Shown: positions 12,401 through 18,224, counted from the stretch's first letter. The stretch: 29,172 bases of DNA from Ruminococcus flavefaciens (GCA_004556875.1 SFFP01000003.1:1-29172); one strand, 5' to 3'. The notes: generated from the letters alone by a model not told the origin. Made by a program: numbers and translations.

Positions 12401-12463
12401 CATAAGAAAATGCGGAAGATTGACCGTACTTGCCCTTTCTATCTGTTCTTCACTCAGTCTCAT
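413..12463 (-). CDS. Giant polyvalent protein: primase/TOPRIM-like, YodL, MutS-I-like, N6-methylase and SNF2/DEAH helicase
   Basis: At 4016 residues this is the largest gene in the window. The N-terminus (about 1-90) resembles a cysteine-less primase zinc-domain. It is followed by a DUF3991-like part (about 120-180) and a TOPRIM domain with E208 and the D259-x-D261-x-x-G motif. Three copies of a 65-70 residue module lie at about 321-390, 405-470 and 490-550, then helical repeats containing LSDFF or ADFLAEH. A YodL domain starts near F1225 and runs into the SLSVSDV and YYCDSFGF motifs. A MutS-I-like segment has FYE at 1437-1439. The adenine-N6 methylase core has motif I LEPAMGVGNF (from 2469) and N2535-VPF in place of NPPY. 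The SNF2-type helicase has VGAGKT with K3166, DEAH at 3323-3326, and QRAGR from Q3680. The C-terminus is a basic tail. The ATG directly follows the TAA of the 692-aa gene. The likely role is protecting and processing element DNA during or after transfer, inferred from polyvalent proteins of phages and conjugative elements. Confidence 0.93.
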   Translation of the reverse strand: MRLSEEQIERASTVNLPHFLMQNGFDLKRVGREYVWKDHDSMHIKDNAPGERGVWHRFSTDEGGDNIAFLRQYMNMSFVEAVEALNGEHYDRTYTPPNTDTPKKTAEKEGVPEINEADNCKRVFAYLCKTRGLDYDLIVSLVKQGLISQEEKRGNVLFKFFDENGNVIGAEKVGTSTEYRFKGIAEHSAEGHGFEVVKGSGEKAFFFESAIDMLSYLQMHDNELDNCRMVSMMGLKPSIVLDTVLRYNIPPQNVFLCSDNDEKGNQFAERLMTEYPAMKRIVTPDTYKDWNDMLRGIPKKEIDTEQKTEVKKEADRMAAIGNEYWNSATDNRDKAVISMSVEDFSALFQKLEDSGLNYRAYRVASGFKMAVNAADVGTIRQLAGKNLETAGSTVPFSPPEKNIIGNTEYRYIPNKEYISADRDLILKMAEMLDKQGIKFSGRIYPTGKGTLTVSRNDLAYVRSVRDNIIGKRRQVGIGEKGQGIGNRSVSAQNRHLYMSTLTPKQYEEVKPFIETNARYSGVIRDGKVMFSVDRDEAQAFHRALDTAKREVGLIHTMQEQGLPMEQMIALSPVMHRLAVEDAQLQLSDFFDKRYDEAQFGEMLSLVNAYLDQPASERYGEHSKLNDMLEAKSSFDRTIELSDFFSQHDFSEEQKSAIATMFVGEVTRGQINSIDETFTVEDIQAYDEILQSALQESDIADFLAEHAHSVQKQTDRDQSLADAFVSHKDMQLSGSGYDLTNFRLHYDTEINNGEGGYNLIADRTASPIIKDMSISVLSDDISFDTFKDFLSSHNLAFESVIDTIVPEKQATEEEVLFSQADLARFLAEHTLSSDEWESMAYPLFERGYLEKHQPSDKASFGYHLPEKELYALAERFHNGDDIRRELALGLMIHASDNIANKDKVEFVFEDGKISDRTYYYAENLRHSLHLEWTDDGYNCSFGGMERFVSLEEIGQAFLDRTHEEFEDLAFWWVRDDMLYAIPDISDEKIADLLTAFDGAALHGWEAGDNQPKLNRIKKALHDILGDEVQTEKAFAIIAKKKYNVTFEPERKPDSLEFQFGYSKDGNDRWFTESGLLSDFAEEHGEISFALANALMEYLDDKQHKERMIPDLNAGYYKKTNFEIRAVVDGQEFNFSNRFDIGDGKGSGGGSLIDHIRTVCENAIASTAYPYNTPESKETPRNMLNILVPYLEAHSALTAEEQKILDDFKERNPIRTIDDVEKAQGKFQIYQLPGGDKYHGVRFEGLDRLKAEGVQLNKDDYELVYEGIVGEFRGNATLEGIFTQFNTNQPADFTGRSLSVSDVIVISVDDKDTAYYCDSFGFTEMPDFFLEKERTQEKSAPSVADLEVGDIIMYDGARREIVEISADRIKMKDLDAPDYGGILIGTSDVLAYDGWQEDMEEKGFEILSKAEKPAPAVDTPEQVEPEDKGPVSIRKVGDFYEMYGKNAEIGEEVLGLRMTSKNGQPMVGFPYHVKDDYSEKLRKAGYSVLMEEAFEINPPKRDKDYSLEISTTSDAFDEPYCIAKVDADGDFIDYYEDADGHIQTFSTIVDALFYAEKHNLDVKNDMEEIPENRCQSLQDVVDRFFGTDCSAAQTVNGTWKITVADGDKVGELFYGGDPVCGIYNRGDTMEIEPYRELTTFPALLRTAMIEHNPDKPVEIMDFQRTFETPLDKAKFLINDFCEAEYREGADFSDLHNVGLAFTTLTDDELPIQVTADLIDFKITYEFDGEVYNTEQYDTIEEMIENGLTDLDFSDLVSVPDEVIERHIGKDEQTVELMSDAADVADISSPAEDVPSVTLKYKGDAESLDEIKDKALSLGATVIVDNAEGVISIDTYADHQNELDNLAYELGVMSVDDAPVSDVPAKETEEIDDDAPLFADDDVIEQIQADEKADIPFWEKPDIEGEQLSLFGDPEPIRNKAPDKSKSEFAPGPVVDGVQVFEALAAEIDRGTGFVNGKIRVQEFYEKSKGQPNHPTTQELADFLKKEYGIGGHSGEGNISLVDYDSKGMTFSFENGEKYRHSWHDVAVMTESRLKDNTYLSPEQQEQWQAMKAERSAEENFEPYKVEVGDRFRNKATGVVSEVVSLTGALPYYTDDCTVKRLSGAFEITENISYDKLLNSGLYEYIGRNEPEKEQSAPVKPEKAEVTPDKPEIPTVKNLSQLKKAIQPGMMFEITDHLRPECIGERRIVTGVSTVDFTSRKLDENGAPTGKDIHMEFDRAKNWTFDGSELTSRLDNGDMLMSFHFIDSLEREQTVQAEKEPEGAPSVDKNDNVTAETPIDFSQYDDVLKNMFSVNPGFFKGMLSDETIEQQEQIIKDAVGEISHEDRMGIFQELMKEDNTTHTPHTPIDTDKGENFTITDDNLGDGGAKTKFRANVEAIRTLKTLESEKRPATAEEKETLSRYVGWGAIPQAFDKSADKWSAEYKELSELLTPEEYRQARSTVGDAFYTSPTVIEGIYEALGNFGFDGGNVLEPAMGVGNFFGCMPKEMQDNSHLYGVEIDSISGRIAQALYPDADIAISGFEKNSFQNGCFDVAVGNVPFGELSFKDEKHSTTKLHDYFFMEAMDKVKNGGIVAFVTSAGTLDKRDESTRQMLADKADLIGAIRLPGGKNGAFHDNAGTDVTTDIIFLQKREGKSVAEMSDIPDWVHIGETADGLPINQYFADNPDMVLGKVVEGNKLYGSGTMVVAEDGFDLRSALHEAVGKLSAEISHDKARDVYAKTEQGLAVKIPSDLRNFSFFMQDDAVYFKKNAVSFEQRVDKKNAQFSRYKAFIELRDITRELIQAQELNKPDSIIADLQAKLGKSYDDFYNKYGLIHSKTNKRYFNEDISYNLVAGLEKKIDKDKLVEKSDIFTKRTICPPKAVECVETAMEALTLSVAEKAKVDFDYMSKLTGMSEDELKQELVGEIFKIPHTENTYQTASEYLSGDIRAKLREAEEIAEYDSDFNINVNALQKAMPEPLKAGDIDVKIGATWLDPKYYNQFMYELLGTPDNNRADKPQSRWFKHSLIQAEYSEHSNSWHIANKKADRSVLVNQKYGSGKMNAYEIMEHLLNLKEPKVYKTVEVPDGLGDTKEKRVIDEEATRVVQKKAKEIKKAFKTWIFKDAERREAIVDRYNELFNSIRPREFDGSALSFPMMNSSIHLHDHQRNAIAHAMFGGNTLFAHSVGAGKTFEMIATAMESKRLGLCTKSLFAVPNHLTEQIGDDFMKLYPGANILVATKKDFQKANRQQLFAKIATGNYDAVIIGHSQLGMIPMSRERQEMVIQSQIDDILEGIEELKRSEGSKFQIKAMEKTRKSLQKQLDRLEKVNQDGTITFEQLGVDKLFVDEAHEFKNLFTPTKLTNVAGISNSASQKALDLFLKCRYLDEKTGGKGVVFATGTPISNSVTELHTMMRYLEYDFLKDHELQHFDNWVSTFGEQKTDWELKPAGNGFKERTRVAQYTGMPELMSMFKQVADIRTADTLKLDVPDCDYKVVQVEATPFQVELVQELSDRADAINSGNVDPSIDNMLKITSDGRKLGLDPRLIDPAFEDNPDTKLNRCVENVARIHAETAEDKLTQIIFCDLGVPHKSADEVKYDEDGEVIFDDSKSAAEREALEEECDFCVYDDIKAKLVAKGIPADEIAYIHDAKSEKQKSELFEKVRSGEVRILLGSTAKMGTGTNVQDKLIAVHDLDIPWRPADLDQRAGRIIRQGNQNKNVEIYRYVTKGTFDAYSYQTLENKQKFISQIMTSKEPARKCEDVDQQALTYSEIKALCTGDERIKEKLMLDNEVKELKTLSAEYANTVYEMQDKIKAFPMKEEQLTTALSNLQADRKALKALPIDSETKLPVFKMKIGDVEYTDKKEAAKALEEAALSIRIADTPVKVGEFQGFPLSITVHSPAMGGGMTATMQGEYQHSAKLISSFAHNMSRIEAGLYNIDRRIDQVKSNLSKLRVDYDEAQKIVSAPFPQQAELESKSERLEKLTTALNLAAIEAKKNAPKREQTCYFQRAQLKREAARIAKKKSAPKKTKAQDKKKPGLE

Positions 12464-14542
12464 TTAGCCTAACCCCTGTGTATCTTTCTTTTTGGGTGAC
12501 TTCTGCTTCTGCGGCTGTTTCTTGCCTTGTCCGCTGATACGCTGTACCTCTCGTTTCAGCTGTGAACGGGAGAAAAACGCCCGTCCCTGGTCTTTCTTCG
12601 ATACCGTAACAGCCGACTTATCGCCGTTTATAACAGCGGAGTGTGCAATGCCTTTCTTGTCAAGTTCAGCGACCTTTGCCTTTGCCTGTTCCTCGGTCAT
12701 CGGCAGAGTTACCCTGAACTCCTTCGGCAGAGCCTTGTAAAATTCGGGATTGATATACTCCGCAGCCCGCACACCCTTGACCTTGTTTTCTATCTGCTTG
12801 TAAGCCTTAGCATTGTCTTTCGATACGGTTATCGCAACAGTATCATTCTTACGGACAACGGCAGAATACGGAATTTTCTCAGCCATAAGCCCCTTTACGA
12901 TCTCACGGGCAACCTCTGTCGCTTCAACACGGGAATGTCTCTGCTCTTTGGAAAGAGAAGCATAGTATTCAGGGTTGATCGTCTGATACTTGCCCTTTTC
13001 GCCCTTGCCTGCATTCTCCTTAGCCGCCTGTGTCTTGGCGATCTTGCCGATAGTGGAGTACATAATGTCATTGAGAGCCACAAGGTCTTTCTTTGATACC
13101 GTGATACCCACCTTGTCATCGCCACGGGCGGCGGCTGAAAACTCAATACCTGCATTGGAAAGCGCCGCCATAACAGAGACAGCCTGTGCTTCGGTCATGC
13201 TCTCAATGTGGCGGTCATTCCTCGGCAGTTCCTTGTAATAATCGGGATTGACACGAAAAGCGCCGTCTTCGCTCATCTCTGCCTTGCCGTCAGCGACCAT
13301 ATCAAGAAGCCAGTCCTGTACCTCGGAAACTTCTTCCTCATAGGTGCGTTCTTCGTTGACCGCATCTAAGGAAGAAAGAGCCTTTTCGACTACCGCAAGT
13401 TCACCTTGAAGCCTTGCAATATCCTCATTCGCCATTTCACGCATTTCCTGTCTGATATGCGGATTGTCCGCAATGGTCTGCGCCGCTTCAATGGACTCCG
13501 CTAAGTCGGCTCTTGTCTTTTCAAGGTCTTTTCGGCTTCCGTTGTTGATGATGCCGTCGATCATGTTGTAATCATCTTCAAGCTGTTCCTCGACCGTCAA
13601 GTTGAACTTATCAGCCAGCGAAGCAATCTGAGACTTGTCAAGTTCCTCGGTCTCCTGAGCATAGAAAAGCGTATCCTCCGCAAGTCCCGAAGTTGTCTCA
13701 ATGCCATTTTCAGCCACATCAGCCAGCTTGTCGCTTGTCAGCTTCATCTGAGCGTCAAGGGTGTCATTGTCCTGCATGGAGTAGAACTCATCGGGCTGAT
13801 GAACCTTGTCAATACGCTCATCTATCGACTGAATACGATCATTCAGGTTATTTATCTGCTGTTGCAGTTTGTACTTGTCAACAACGCCGGTCTCGGGAGA
13901 ATTGTATTTCTCCACGATACTGTCCTTTTTAGCGGTAAGAGCCTTCTTCTTATCCATAAGACAGTTGAATGTGGCTTCATTGAGCCTGTCCATAGCAACG
14001 GAAAAGGCTTCACGGCGGTGCTTGTTAAAGCCGATAGAAAAACTCTTGATCGCATCGCTGAGGGCAACAACCCTGTCCAGCTTGTGTGAGATAGTGTCAC
14101 GCTTTGCGGTCATGGCATCAATTTTCTTCCAGCCGTTCTCTATCTTCTGCTCACGCTTGGGGATCTTATCCTCACGGATAGCCGTGATACGTTCCTCATT
14201 ACGGCGGATCATGCTCTGCACAAGAGGAACACCGCCGAGAGTAGCCGAAAGCATACGGTTGGTATCTTCCAGCTTGTCAGCCTTAGCGGACAGTGCTTCG
14301 ATTTTCGCTCTGTTTCGGTCTATCTTGTCCGTCTGATTGACGATCTTCTCATCAAGGGAGTCGATACGGCTCTGATGATGTTCCGCTTTGGCATTCAGAA
14401 AAGGAAGAAGTTTTCCCGACTTCTGAATATTGTTCTCATTGTTATGCTCCTGAGCCTGCGCCTGTTTTCTGCGAAGTTCTTCCTCTGCATCTGCAACGGG
14501 CTGGTCATTGGTACGCTTGTCATCATTATCCTGTACGGGCAT
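12464..14542 (-). CDS. Coiled-coil protein with three C-terminal polyvalent-type modules (692 aa)
   Basis: The first 240 or so residues are charged and heptad-like, with runs of E, K, D, Q and N, and should form a long coiled coil. A helical acidic region follows. Three copies of a 65-70 residue module then occur at about 429-500, 519-590 and 595-660. Each opens with N-P-(D/E)-(Y/F)-Y, passes through a helix to G-I or K-I plus S-A, and ends in a strand ITVSK or VTVSK. The same module occurs in the 4016-aa protein. The basic tail after 660 contains FFSRSQLKREVQRI and ends in GLG, closely matching the end of the 4016-aa protein. The start has a GTGAGG ribosome-binding site that overlaps the stop of the preceding 29-aa gene. 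I recognise no enzyme motif. It is probably a partner or scaffold for the giant protein. Confidence 0.88.
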   Translation of the reverse strand: MPVQDNDDKRTNDQPVADAEEELRRKQAQAQEHNNENNIQKSGKLLPFLNAKAEHHQSRIDSLDEKIVNQTDKIDRNRAKIEALSAKADKLEDTNRMLSATLGGVPLVQSMIRRNEERITAIREDKIPKREQKIENGWKKIDAMTAKRDTISHKLDRVVALSDAIKSFSIGFNKHRREAFSVAMDRLNEATFNCLMDKKKALTAKKDSIVEKYNSPETGVVDKYKLQQQINNLNDRIQSIDERIDKVHQPDEFYSMQDNDTLDAQMKLTSDKLADVAENGIETTSGLAEDTLFYAQETEELDKSQIASLADKFNLTVEEQLEDDYNMIDGIINNGSRKDLEKTRADLAESIEAAQTIADNPHIRQEMREMANEDIARLQGELAVVEKALSSLDAVNEERTYEEEVSEVQDWLLDMVADGKAEMSEDGAFRVNPDYYKELPRNDRHIESMTEAQAVSVMAALSNAGIEFSAAARGDDKVGITVSKKDLVALNDIMYSTIGKIAKTQAAKENAGKGEKGKYQTINPEYYASLSKEQRHSRVEATEVAREIVKGLMAEKIPYSAVVRKNDTVAITVSKDNAKAYKQIENKVKGVRAAEYINPEFYKALPKEFRVTLPMTEEQAKAKVAELDKKGIAHSAVINGDKSAVTVSKKDQGRAFFSRSQLKREVQRISGQGKKQPQKQKSPKKKDTQGLG

Positions 14543-14545
14543 TGG

Positions 14546-14635
14546 CTACCTCACTTTCTTTTTCTTAACGAAAACGATGATACCTGCGGTCACTGCTGTA
14601 ACAACAGCACTTGTGATGATAATAAACTTCTTCAT
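14546..14635 (-). CDS. 29-residue single-pass membrane peptide
   Basis: The ORF encodes MKKFIIITSAVVTAVTAGII followed by VFVKKKKVR. It has a short positive N-terminus, one hydrophobic helix of about 19 residues and a lysine-rich end. Its ATG overlaps the TGA of the 243-aa gene (shared ATGA). Its TAG ends three bases before the ATG of the 692-aa gene, and its last codons supply that gene's GTGAGG ribosome-binding site. This placement in a coupled run supports it as a translated gene. The function is unknown. It could anchor or regulate the DNA-processing proteins at the membrane, or mainly couple translation. Confidence 0.7.
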   Translation of the reverse strand: MKKFIIITSAVVTAVTAGIIVFVKKKKVR

Positions 14636-15363
14636 TGTCCGAATTTCCTTTCTCTTTCAGTTTTCTCAGCGGTCAGCTTGTCCTTGACCGCATGACTGCG
14701 TCTTATCATTTCAGCCTGACGGCGAATGACTTCTCTTGAAATAAGCCCTGTGCGGACTTCCTCTTTGTCCGCAAGGTCAGCCTTGTCCCGATGATCTTCA
14801 TCACCCTTGAGAACATTCTGTCTGTGCTGAGTATCTGCAAAATATACATTCTCACGCTTTTCGGGAGTATTGTTCTGCTGTACCTCACGTTCCTTGGCTT
14901 CTTCAAGGTCACGCTCCGTCTGCCTGTTGGCGGTATACGCCCTTGTCAGCTCACACTGAATGGTGGGTGTGTCACAGTACCAGAGCCGTGTGAACATACG
15001 GCACAGCTGGATTTGCAGTTCGTTCGGTCTGTCTCGTAAAGTACCCTCTGTAACATTGAGATAGTGCGCCACCGAGGGGAGAAGCACAAGATAACTGCTG
15101 TCATCTTTATGTTCCTTGATCTCACGGAGCATTTCTTCATATTCGTCAGTGCTTGCTTTCTTCACGATCTCATCAACCGTGTCCTTATAGTCGGCATCAT
15201 AGGAAAAGCGCATCTGCTTGTTCGTAAATGTGCCGATATGCGGTACACCGCTTGTTTTAAGGGCGATAGCCAACAGCTTGCCCTTGTCGGTATCAAGCGT
15301 GACGTACTCTCTGCTGTCTTTTGGAAAGTTATCCTCACCAAAGGAAAAAAGATAATCACTCAC
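14632..15363 (-). CDS. Uncharacterised ICE protein with one polyvalent-type module (243 aa)
   Basis: I do not recognise a named family. Residues about 30-70 contain LAIALKTSGVPHIGTF, then KQMRFSYD and DTVDEIVKKA. This is the same helix, S-G-V/I, strand and helix order as the modules in the 692-aa and 4016-aa proteins, so it is probably a further copy. A central part (about 85-145) looks globular and has several Trp, Cys and Tyr residues. The final 95 residues are highly charged and helical (EEAKERE, AEKTERERKFGQ) and may form a coiled coil. Both ends overlap neighbours by four bases (ATGA), giving tight coupling with the 170-aa gene before it and the 29-aa gene after it. No enzymatic motif is visible. 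Confidence 0.85.
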   Translation of the reverse strand: MSDYLFSFGEDNFPKDSREYVTLDTDKGKLLAIALKTSGVPHIGTFTNKQMRFSYDADYKDTVDEIVKKASTDEYEEMLREIKEHKDDSSYLVLLPSVAHYLNVTEGTLRDRPNELQIQLCRMFTRLWYCDTPTIQCELTRAYTANRQTERDLEEAKEREVQQNNTPEKRENVYFADTQHRQNVLKGDEDHRDKADLADKEEVRTGLISREVIRRQAEMIRRSHAVKDKLTAEKTERERKFGQ

Positions 15364-15872
15364 TGCTGCATCATTCCTCTCAGTTCACCGACAAGCTCCG
15401 CATTGGTGCTGTCCTTGTCAAATTCCATTGCATACGCACCGCACATCTGCTCCTGAATACGGCGAGGGAGTTTTCTAAGCTCTCTGACAGGCACTGCGAT
15501 GAGCTTTGCGATCTTGTCAAGCTCGATAACCGCCAGCGCCGAATTGGTGAGCATATAGATCTGCTTTGTGTTCGCACTGTTGGCAAGGTACTCAAACACA
15601 ATGACCTGCTGTGTCTCAAAGTCGAGGTTTGACAGCGTTACCATAGGAATACCTGTTGCCTTAGATACCTTTTCAAGTGTGAGAAGCACCGAGCCTTTCT
15701 GCCACAGCAGATCAAGGGCATTGTAAAGCTCTTTTCTGTCCTCGTCAGTCCTCACCACGATAGTTTCAAGGACGGTTTTCATCTTCGTCCTGATCTCCTC
15801 GGGCATTTCGGCAATGCTTGACGGCTCAACACCGAGCGCCTTTTCTATAGCCGAATAGTCTAAATCGTTCAT
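15360..15872 (-). CDS. Uncharacterised ICE accessory protein (170 aa)
   Basis: This is a soluble, mainly helical protein with no transmembrane segment, signal peptide or obvious catalytic motif. A central part (about 65-95, VSKATGIPMVTLSNLDFETQ) could be a helix-turn-helix-like unit. A basic patch RELRKLPRRIQEQ lies near residue 135. Its ATG overlaps the TopB stop (shared ATGA), with the ribosome-binding site GGAGGG inside the last TopB codons. Its own stop overlaps the next start in the same way. The position next to topoisomerase III suggests a DNA-processing accessory role, but that is inferred from context only. Confidence 0.85.
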   Translation of the reverse strand: MNDLDYSAIEKALGVEPSSIAEMPEEIRTKMKTVLETIVVRTDEDRKELYNALDLLWQKGSVLLTLEKVSKATGIPMVTLSNLDFETQQVIVFEYLANSANTKQIYMLTNSALAVIELDKIAKLIAVPVRELRKLPRRIQEQMCGAYAMEFDKDSTNAELVGELRGMMQQ

Positions 15873-17914
15873 TTCTTCTTACCCTCCGTTTTCCAGTTAT
15901 AGTATGTCTTGCCCTGATATTCGTTGGGAACGACTTCGGGCAAAACGATAGTTTTTCTGCCGTTTTTCATGTAGCTTGTGGACTTGCCGTTCAGAAGCCC
16001 CTTGACCTGCGCATCGGACAGCGTTACACCAAAGACCTTAGCGACATTCATTCCGCACTTGCCCTTGCAGTACCACCCGAACTTGCCGTTGATGACCTCA
16101 GCACCGCACTTCGGGCATCTGCCTGCCGATTCAAACTTGCCGTCTGAAAAAGAAACAGAATTATCACTCTTGCCGTATTTACCGCACATCTCACGGACAT
16201 TCTGCTCGATCTCCGACATAAAGCTGTCAGCGGAATACTGTCCGTGTTCCACCTGTTGGAGCTTCATTTCCCACTCAGCCGTCAGCTTTGCCGACTTCAC
16301 TTCATCAGGTACTACGCTCACAAGGTCAATGCCCCTGTCGGTGGGAATGATCTGCTTTCCCTTGCGTTCCGCATAGCCGTTCTTTACAAGACTTTCAATG
16401 ACAGCGGCTCTTGTCGCAGGCGTGCCTAAGCCCTTTTTCTCTATGTCGTGTGTGTCAGAACTAAGACGATCTTCGTCATATTCGTCCTGTCCTGCGTGTT
16501 CCATAGCGGATAACAGAGTATCTTCGGTGTAAGGTTTCGGCGGACTTGTGAAGTGTTCTCCCTTGCTTAAACTGCCGGTCAGGACTTGACCCTCAGTCAA
16601 GACAGGGAGTGACTTGTCATCTTCCTTATCATCGGCAGACTTCACCGCATAGCGTTTCCAGCCCATATCAAGGACGGTTTTTCCGCTTGCCGAAAACGCT
16701 GTGCCACCGCACTCAGCCGTCACTTTGACAGCTTCATACTTATGTGCAGGGGCAGAAGCACACATCAGCTTTTTCGCTACAAGAACGAGGATATTCTTTT
16801 CTCCTACCGGAAGTCCGTCAAGGTCAGCCGTGGCAATACTGCTTGTGGGGATAATAGCGTGGTGTCCCGTGACTTTCTTGTTGTTAATAACTTTATGCAG
16901 ATCGGGAGTATGCACCATATTGAAGCCGAGGTATATATTGCAGAGCCTCAGCACATCAAGTGCCGTCTGCTCCATATCGTCCGAAAGATACTGGCTGTCC
17001 GTTCGTGGATATGTGACCAGCTTCTTTTCATACAGATTTTGCGTGTAGTCAAGTGTCTGCTGGGCGGTGTAGCCGTAGGTTTTGTTGGCTTCACGCTGTA
17101 AGGTTGTCAGGTCATAGAGTTTGGGAGAATTGACCGTCTTGACTTCCTTTTTGACGGCGGTTACAGTGATTGGCTTGCCGGCACAGGAAAAAATCAGGTC
17201 ATTGACCGCAGTTTCATCGTCAATTCGTGCCGAGGACAGCGTAAAACTGTCACAGGCAATATCCGCAGTAAAATACTTCTGCTTGACGAAATGCTTGACG
17301 TCATTGTCACGCTTGACGAGCATTGACAAAGTTGGTGTCTGCACTCTGCCGATATTCAGCTTACCGCCGTACCGACATGAGAACAATCGAGAACCGTTCA
17401 TTCCCACAATCCAGTCAGCCTTAGCCCTTGAAAAGCCTGCATAGAACAGGTTATCGTAATTAGACATTGGCTTCATATTTGAAAGCGCCTGCCTGATAGC
17501 CGATTCTTCCAGAGAAGAAACCCACAAACGCTTGACGGGCTTTCTGCACCGAGCCATATTGTACACATATCTGAAAATGCACTCGCCCTCACGGTCAGCA
17601 TCAGTCGCACAGATAATCTCGGTCACGTCATCACGCCCCATAAGCGCCTTGACAATGCCGAACTGTTCCTTTGTGCTTTCAGTGACCTTGAACTGCCATG
17701 ATTCAGGTATCATTGGAAGCTGAGAAAAACTCCATTTCTGCTCCCAGCCACAGCCGTATTCGTTGGGATTTTTAAGCCCGACCAAGTGACCGACACACCA
17801 TGACACGATATATCCACCGCCTTCGATGTAGCCCTTGTTGGTCTTGTTAGCACCGACCACCGAGGACAAGGCTCTCCCGACCGAGGGTTTCTCGGCAAGA
17901 ATAAGAACGCTCAA
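15869..17914 (-). CDS. topB: DNA topoisomerase III (type IA), ICE-encoded, TTG start
   Basis: A type IA topoisomerase of 681 residues that cuts and rejoins single strands, probably resolving or relaxing element DNA during conjugative replication. The TOPRIM domain has E8 in LAEKPSVG and the acidic DADREGE at 105-111. The active-site tyrosine is Y302 in LVTYPRTDSQYLS. The LNIGRVQTPTLSML region (about 186-199) is the usual nucleotide-binding stretch. Near the end, C600, C603, C616 and C620 form a topoisomerase-type zinc ribbon, followed by a basic C-terminus. The length fits plasmid and ICE TopB proteins. The start is a TTG that overlaps the TGA of the 99-aa gene as TTGA, with GGAGGTG nine bases upstream. 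No ATG fits. The weak start may keep the level low and tied to translation of the upstream gene. Confidence 0.97.
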   Translation of the reverse strand: MSVLILAEKPSVGRALSSVVGANKTNKGYIEGGGYIVSWCVGHLVGLKNPNEYGCGWEQKWSFSQLPMIPESWQFKVTESTKEQFGIVKALMGRDDVTEIICATDADREGECIFRYVYNMARCRKPVKRLWVSSLEESAIRQALSNMKPMSNYDNLFYAGFSRAKADWIVGMNGSRLFSCRYGGKLNIGRVQTPTLSMLVKRDNDVKHFVKQKYFTADIACDSFTLSSARIDDETAVNDLIFSCAGKPITVTAVKKEVKTVNSPKLYDLTTLQREANKTYGYTAQQTLDYTQNLYEKKLVTYPRTDSQYLSDDMEQTALDVLRLCNIYLGFNMVHTPDLHKVINNKKVTGHHAIIPTSSIATADLDGLPVGEKNILVLVAKKLMCASAPAHKYEAVKVTAECGGTAFSASGKTVLDMGWKRYAVKSADDKEDDKSLPVLTEGQVLTGSLSKGEHFTSPPKPYTEDTLLSAMEHAGQDEYDEDRLSSDTHDIEKKGLGTPATRAAVIESLVKNGYAERKGKQIIPTDRGIDLVSVVPDEVKSAKLTAEWEMKLQQVEHGQYSADSFMSEIEQNVREMCGKYGKSDNSVSFSDGKFESAGRCPKCGAEVINGKFGWYCKGKCGMNVAKVFGVTLSDAQVKGLLNGKSTSYMKNGRKTIVLPEVVPNEYQGKTYYNWKTEGKKK

Positions 17915-18210
17915 TCAATTGCACCTCCGTCGGAAACATACATCACCACATCTTTTTCAGGTTCGATTTTGAACTTATTGGGTGCAACACACCCATCATC
18001 AGGCTCGTCATACTTATGCTCAAAGCAAGTGCCGTAGTAGTTGTCTATGTCATCATCGTCCTCGTCAAAATCGTCGAGGTCATCGCCGTACTTGTCACGA
18101 AACTTCGCATTTGCTTCTCCGTTGCACTCACCGAGCTTGTACGCTGCATAAGCGATACCGCCCACAGCGCCGAGACCTGCCACACACTTGATGATCTTCT
18201 TGATATTCAT
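17911..18210 (-). CDS. Small acidic membrane protein (99 aa)
   Basis: One hydrophobic, glycine- and alanine-rich helix (about 6-25, IIKCVAGLGAVGGIAYAAYK) is followed by a very acidic middle with DDLDDFDEDDDD and a tail with two cysteines. A good ribosome-binding site (GGAGGG) precedes the ATG. The last codons carry the GGAGGTG used by topB, and the stop overlaps its TTG. It resembles the 104-aa protein encoded at 21594-21908 in plan: lysine-rich start, small-residue helix, polar tail. No family is recognised. Whether the tail is cytosolic or external cannot be decided from the sequence. Confidence 0.85.
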   Translation of the reverse strand: MNIKKIIKCVAGLGAVGGIAYAAYKLGECNGEANAKFRDKYGDDLDDFDEDDDDIDNYYGTCFEHKYDEPDDGCVAPNKFKIEPEKDVVMYVSDGGAID

Positions 18211-18224
18211 ATATAAACCCTCCG

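Noticed and set aside
753..14695. Many plus-strand open frames of 60-290 codons opposite the two largest genes (for example 8753-9619 and 1463-2203).
   Set aside because: They lie antisense to genes with clear domains, lack ribosome-binding sites and recognisable motifs, and their composition (many Cys, His, Phe and Arg) is typical of shadow frames.
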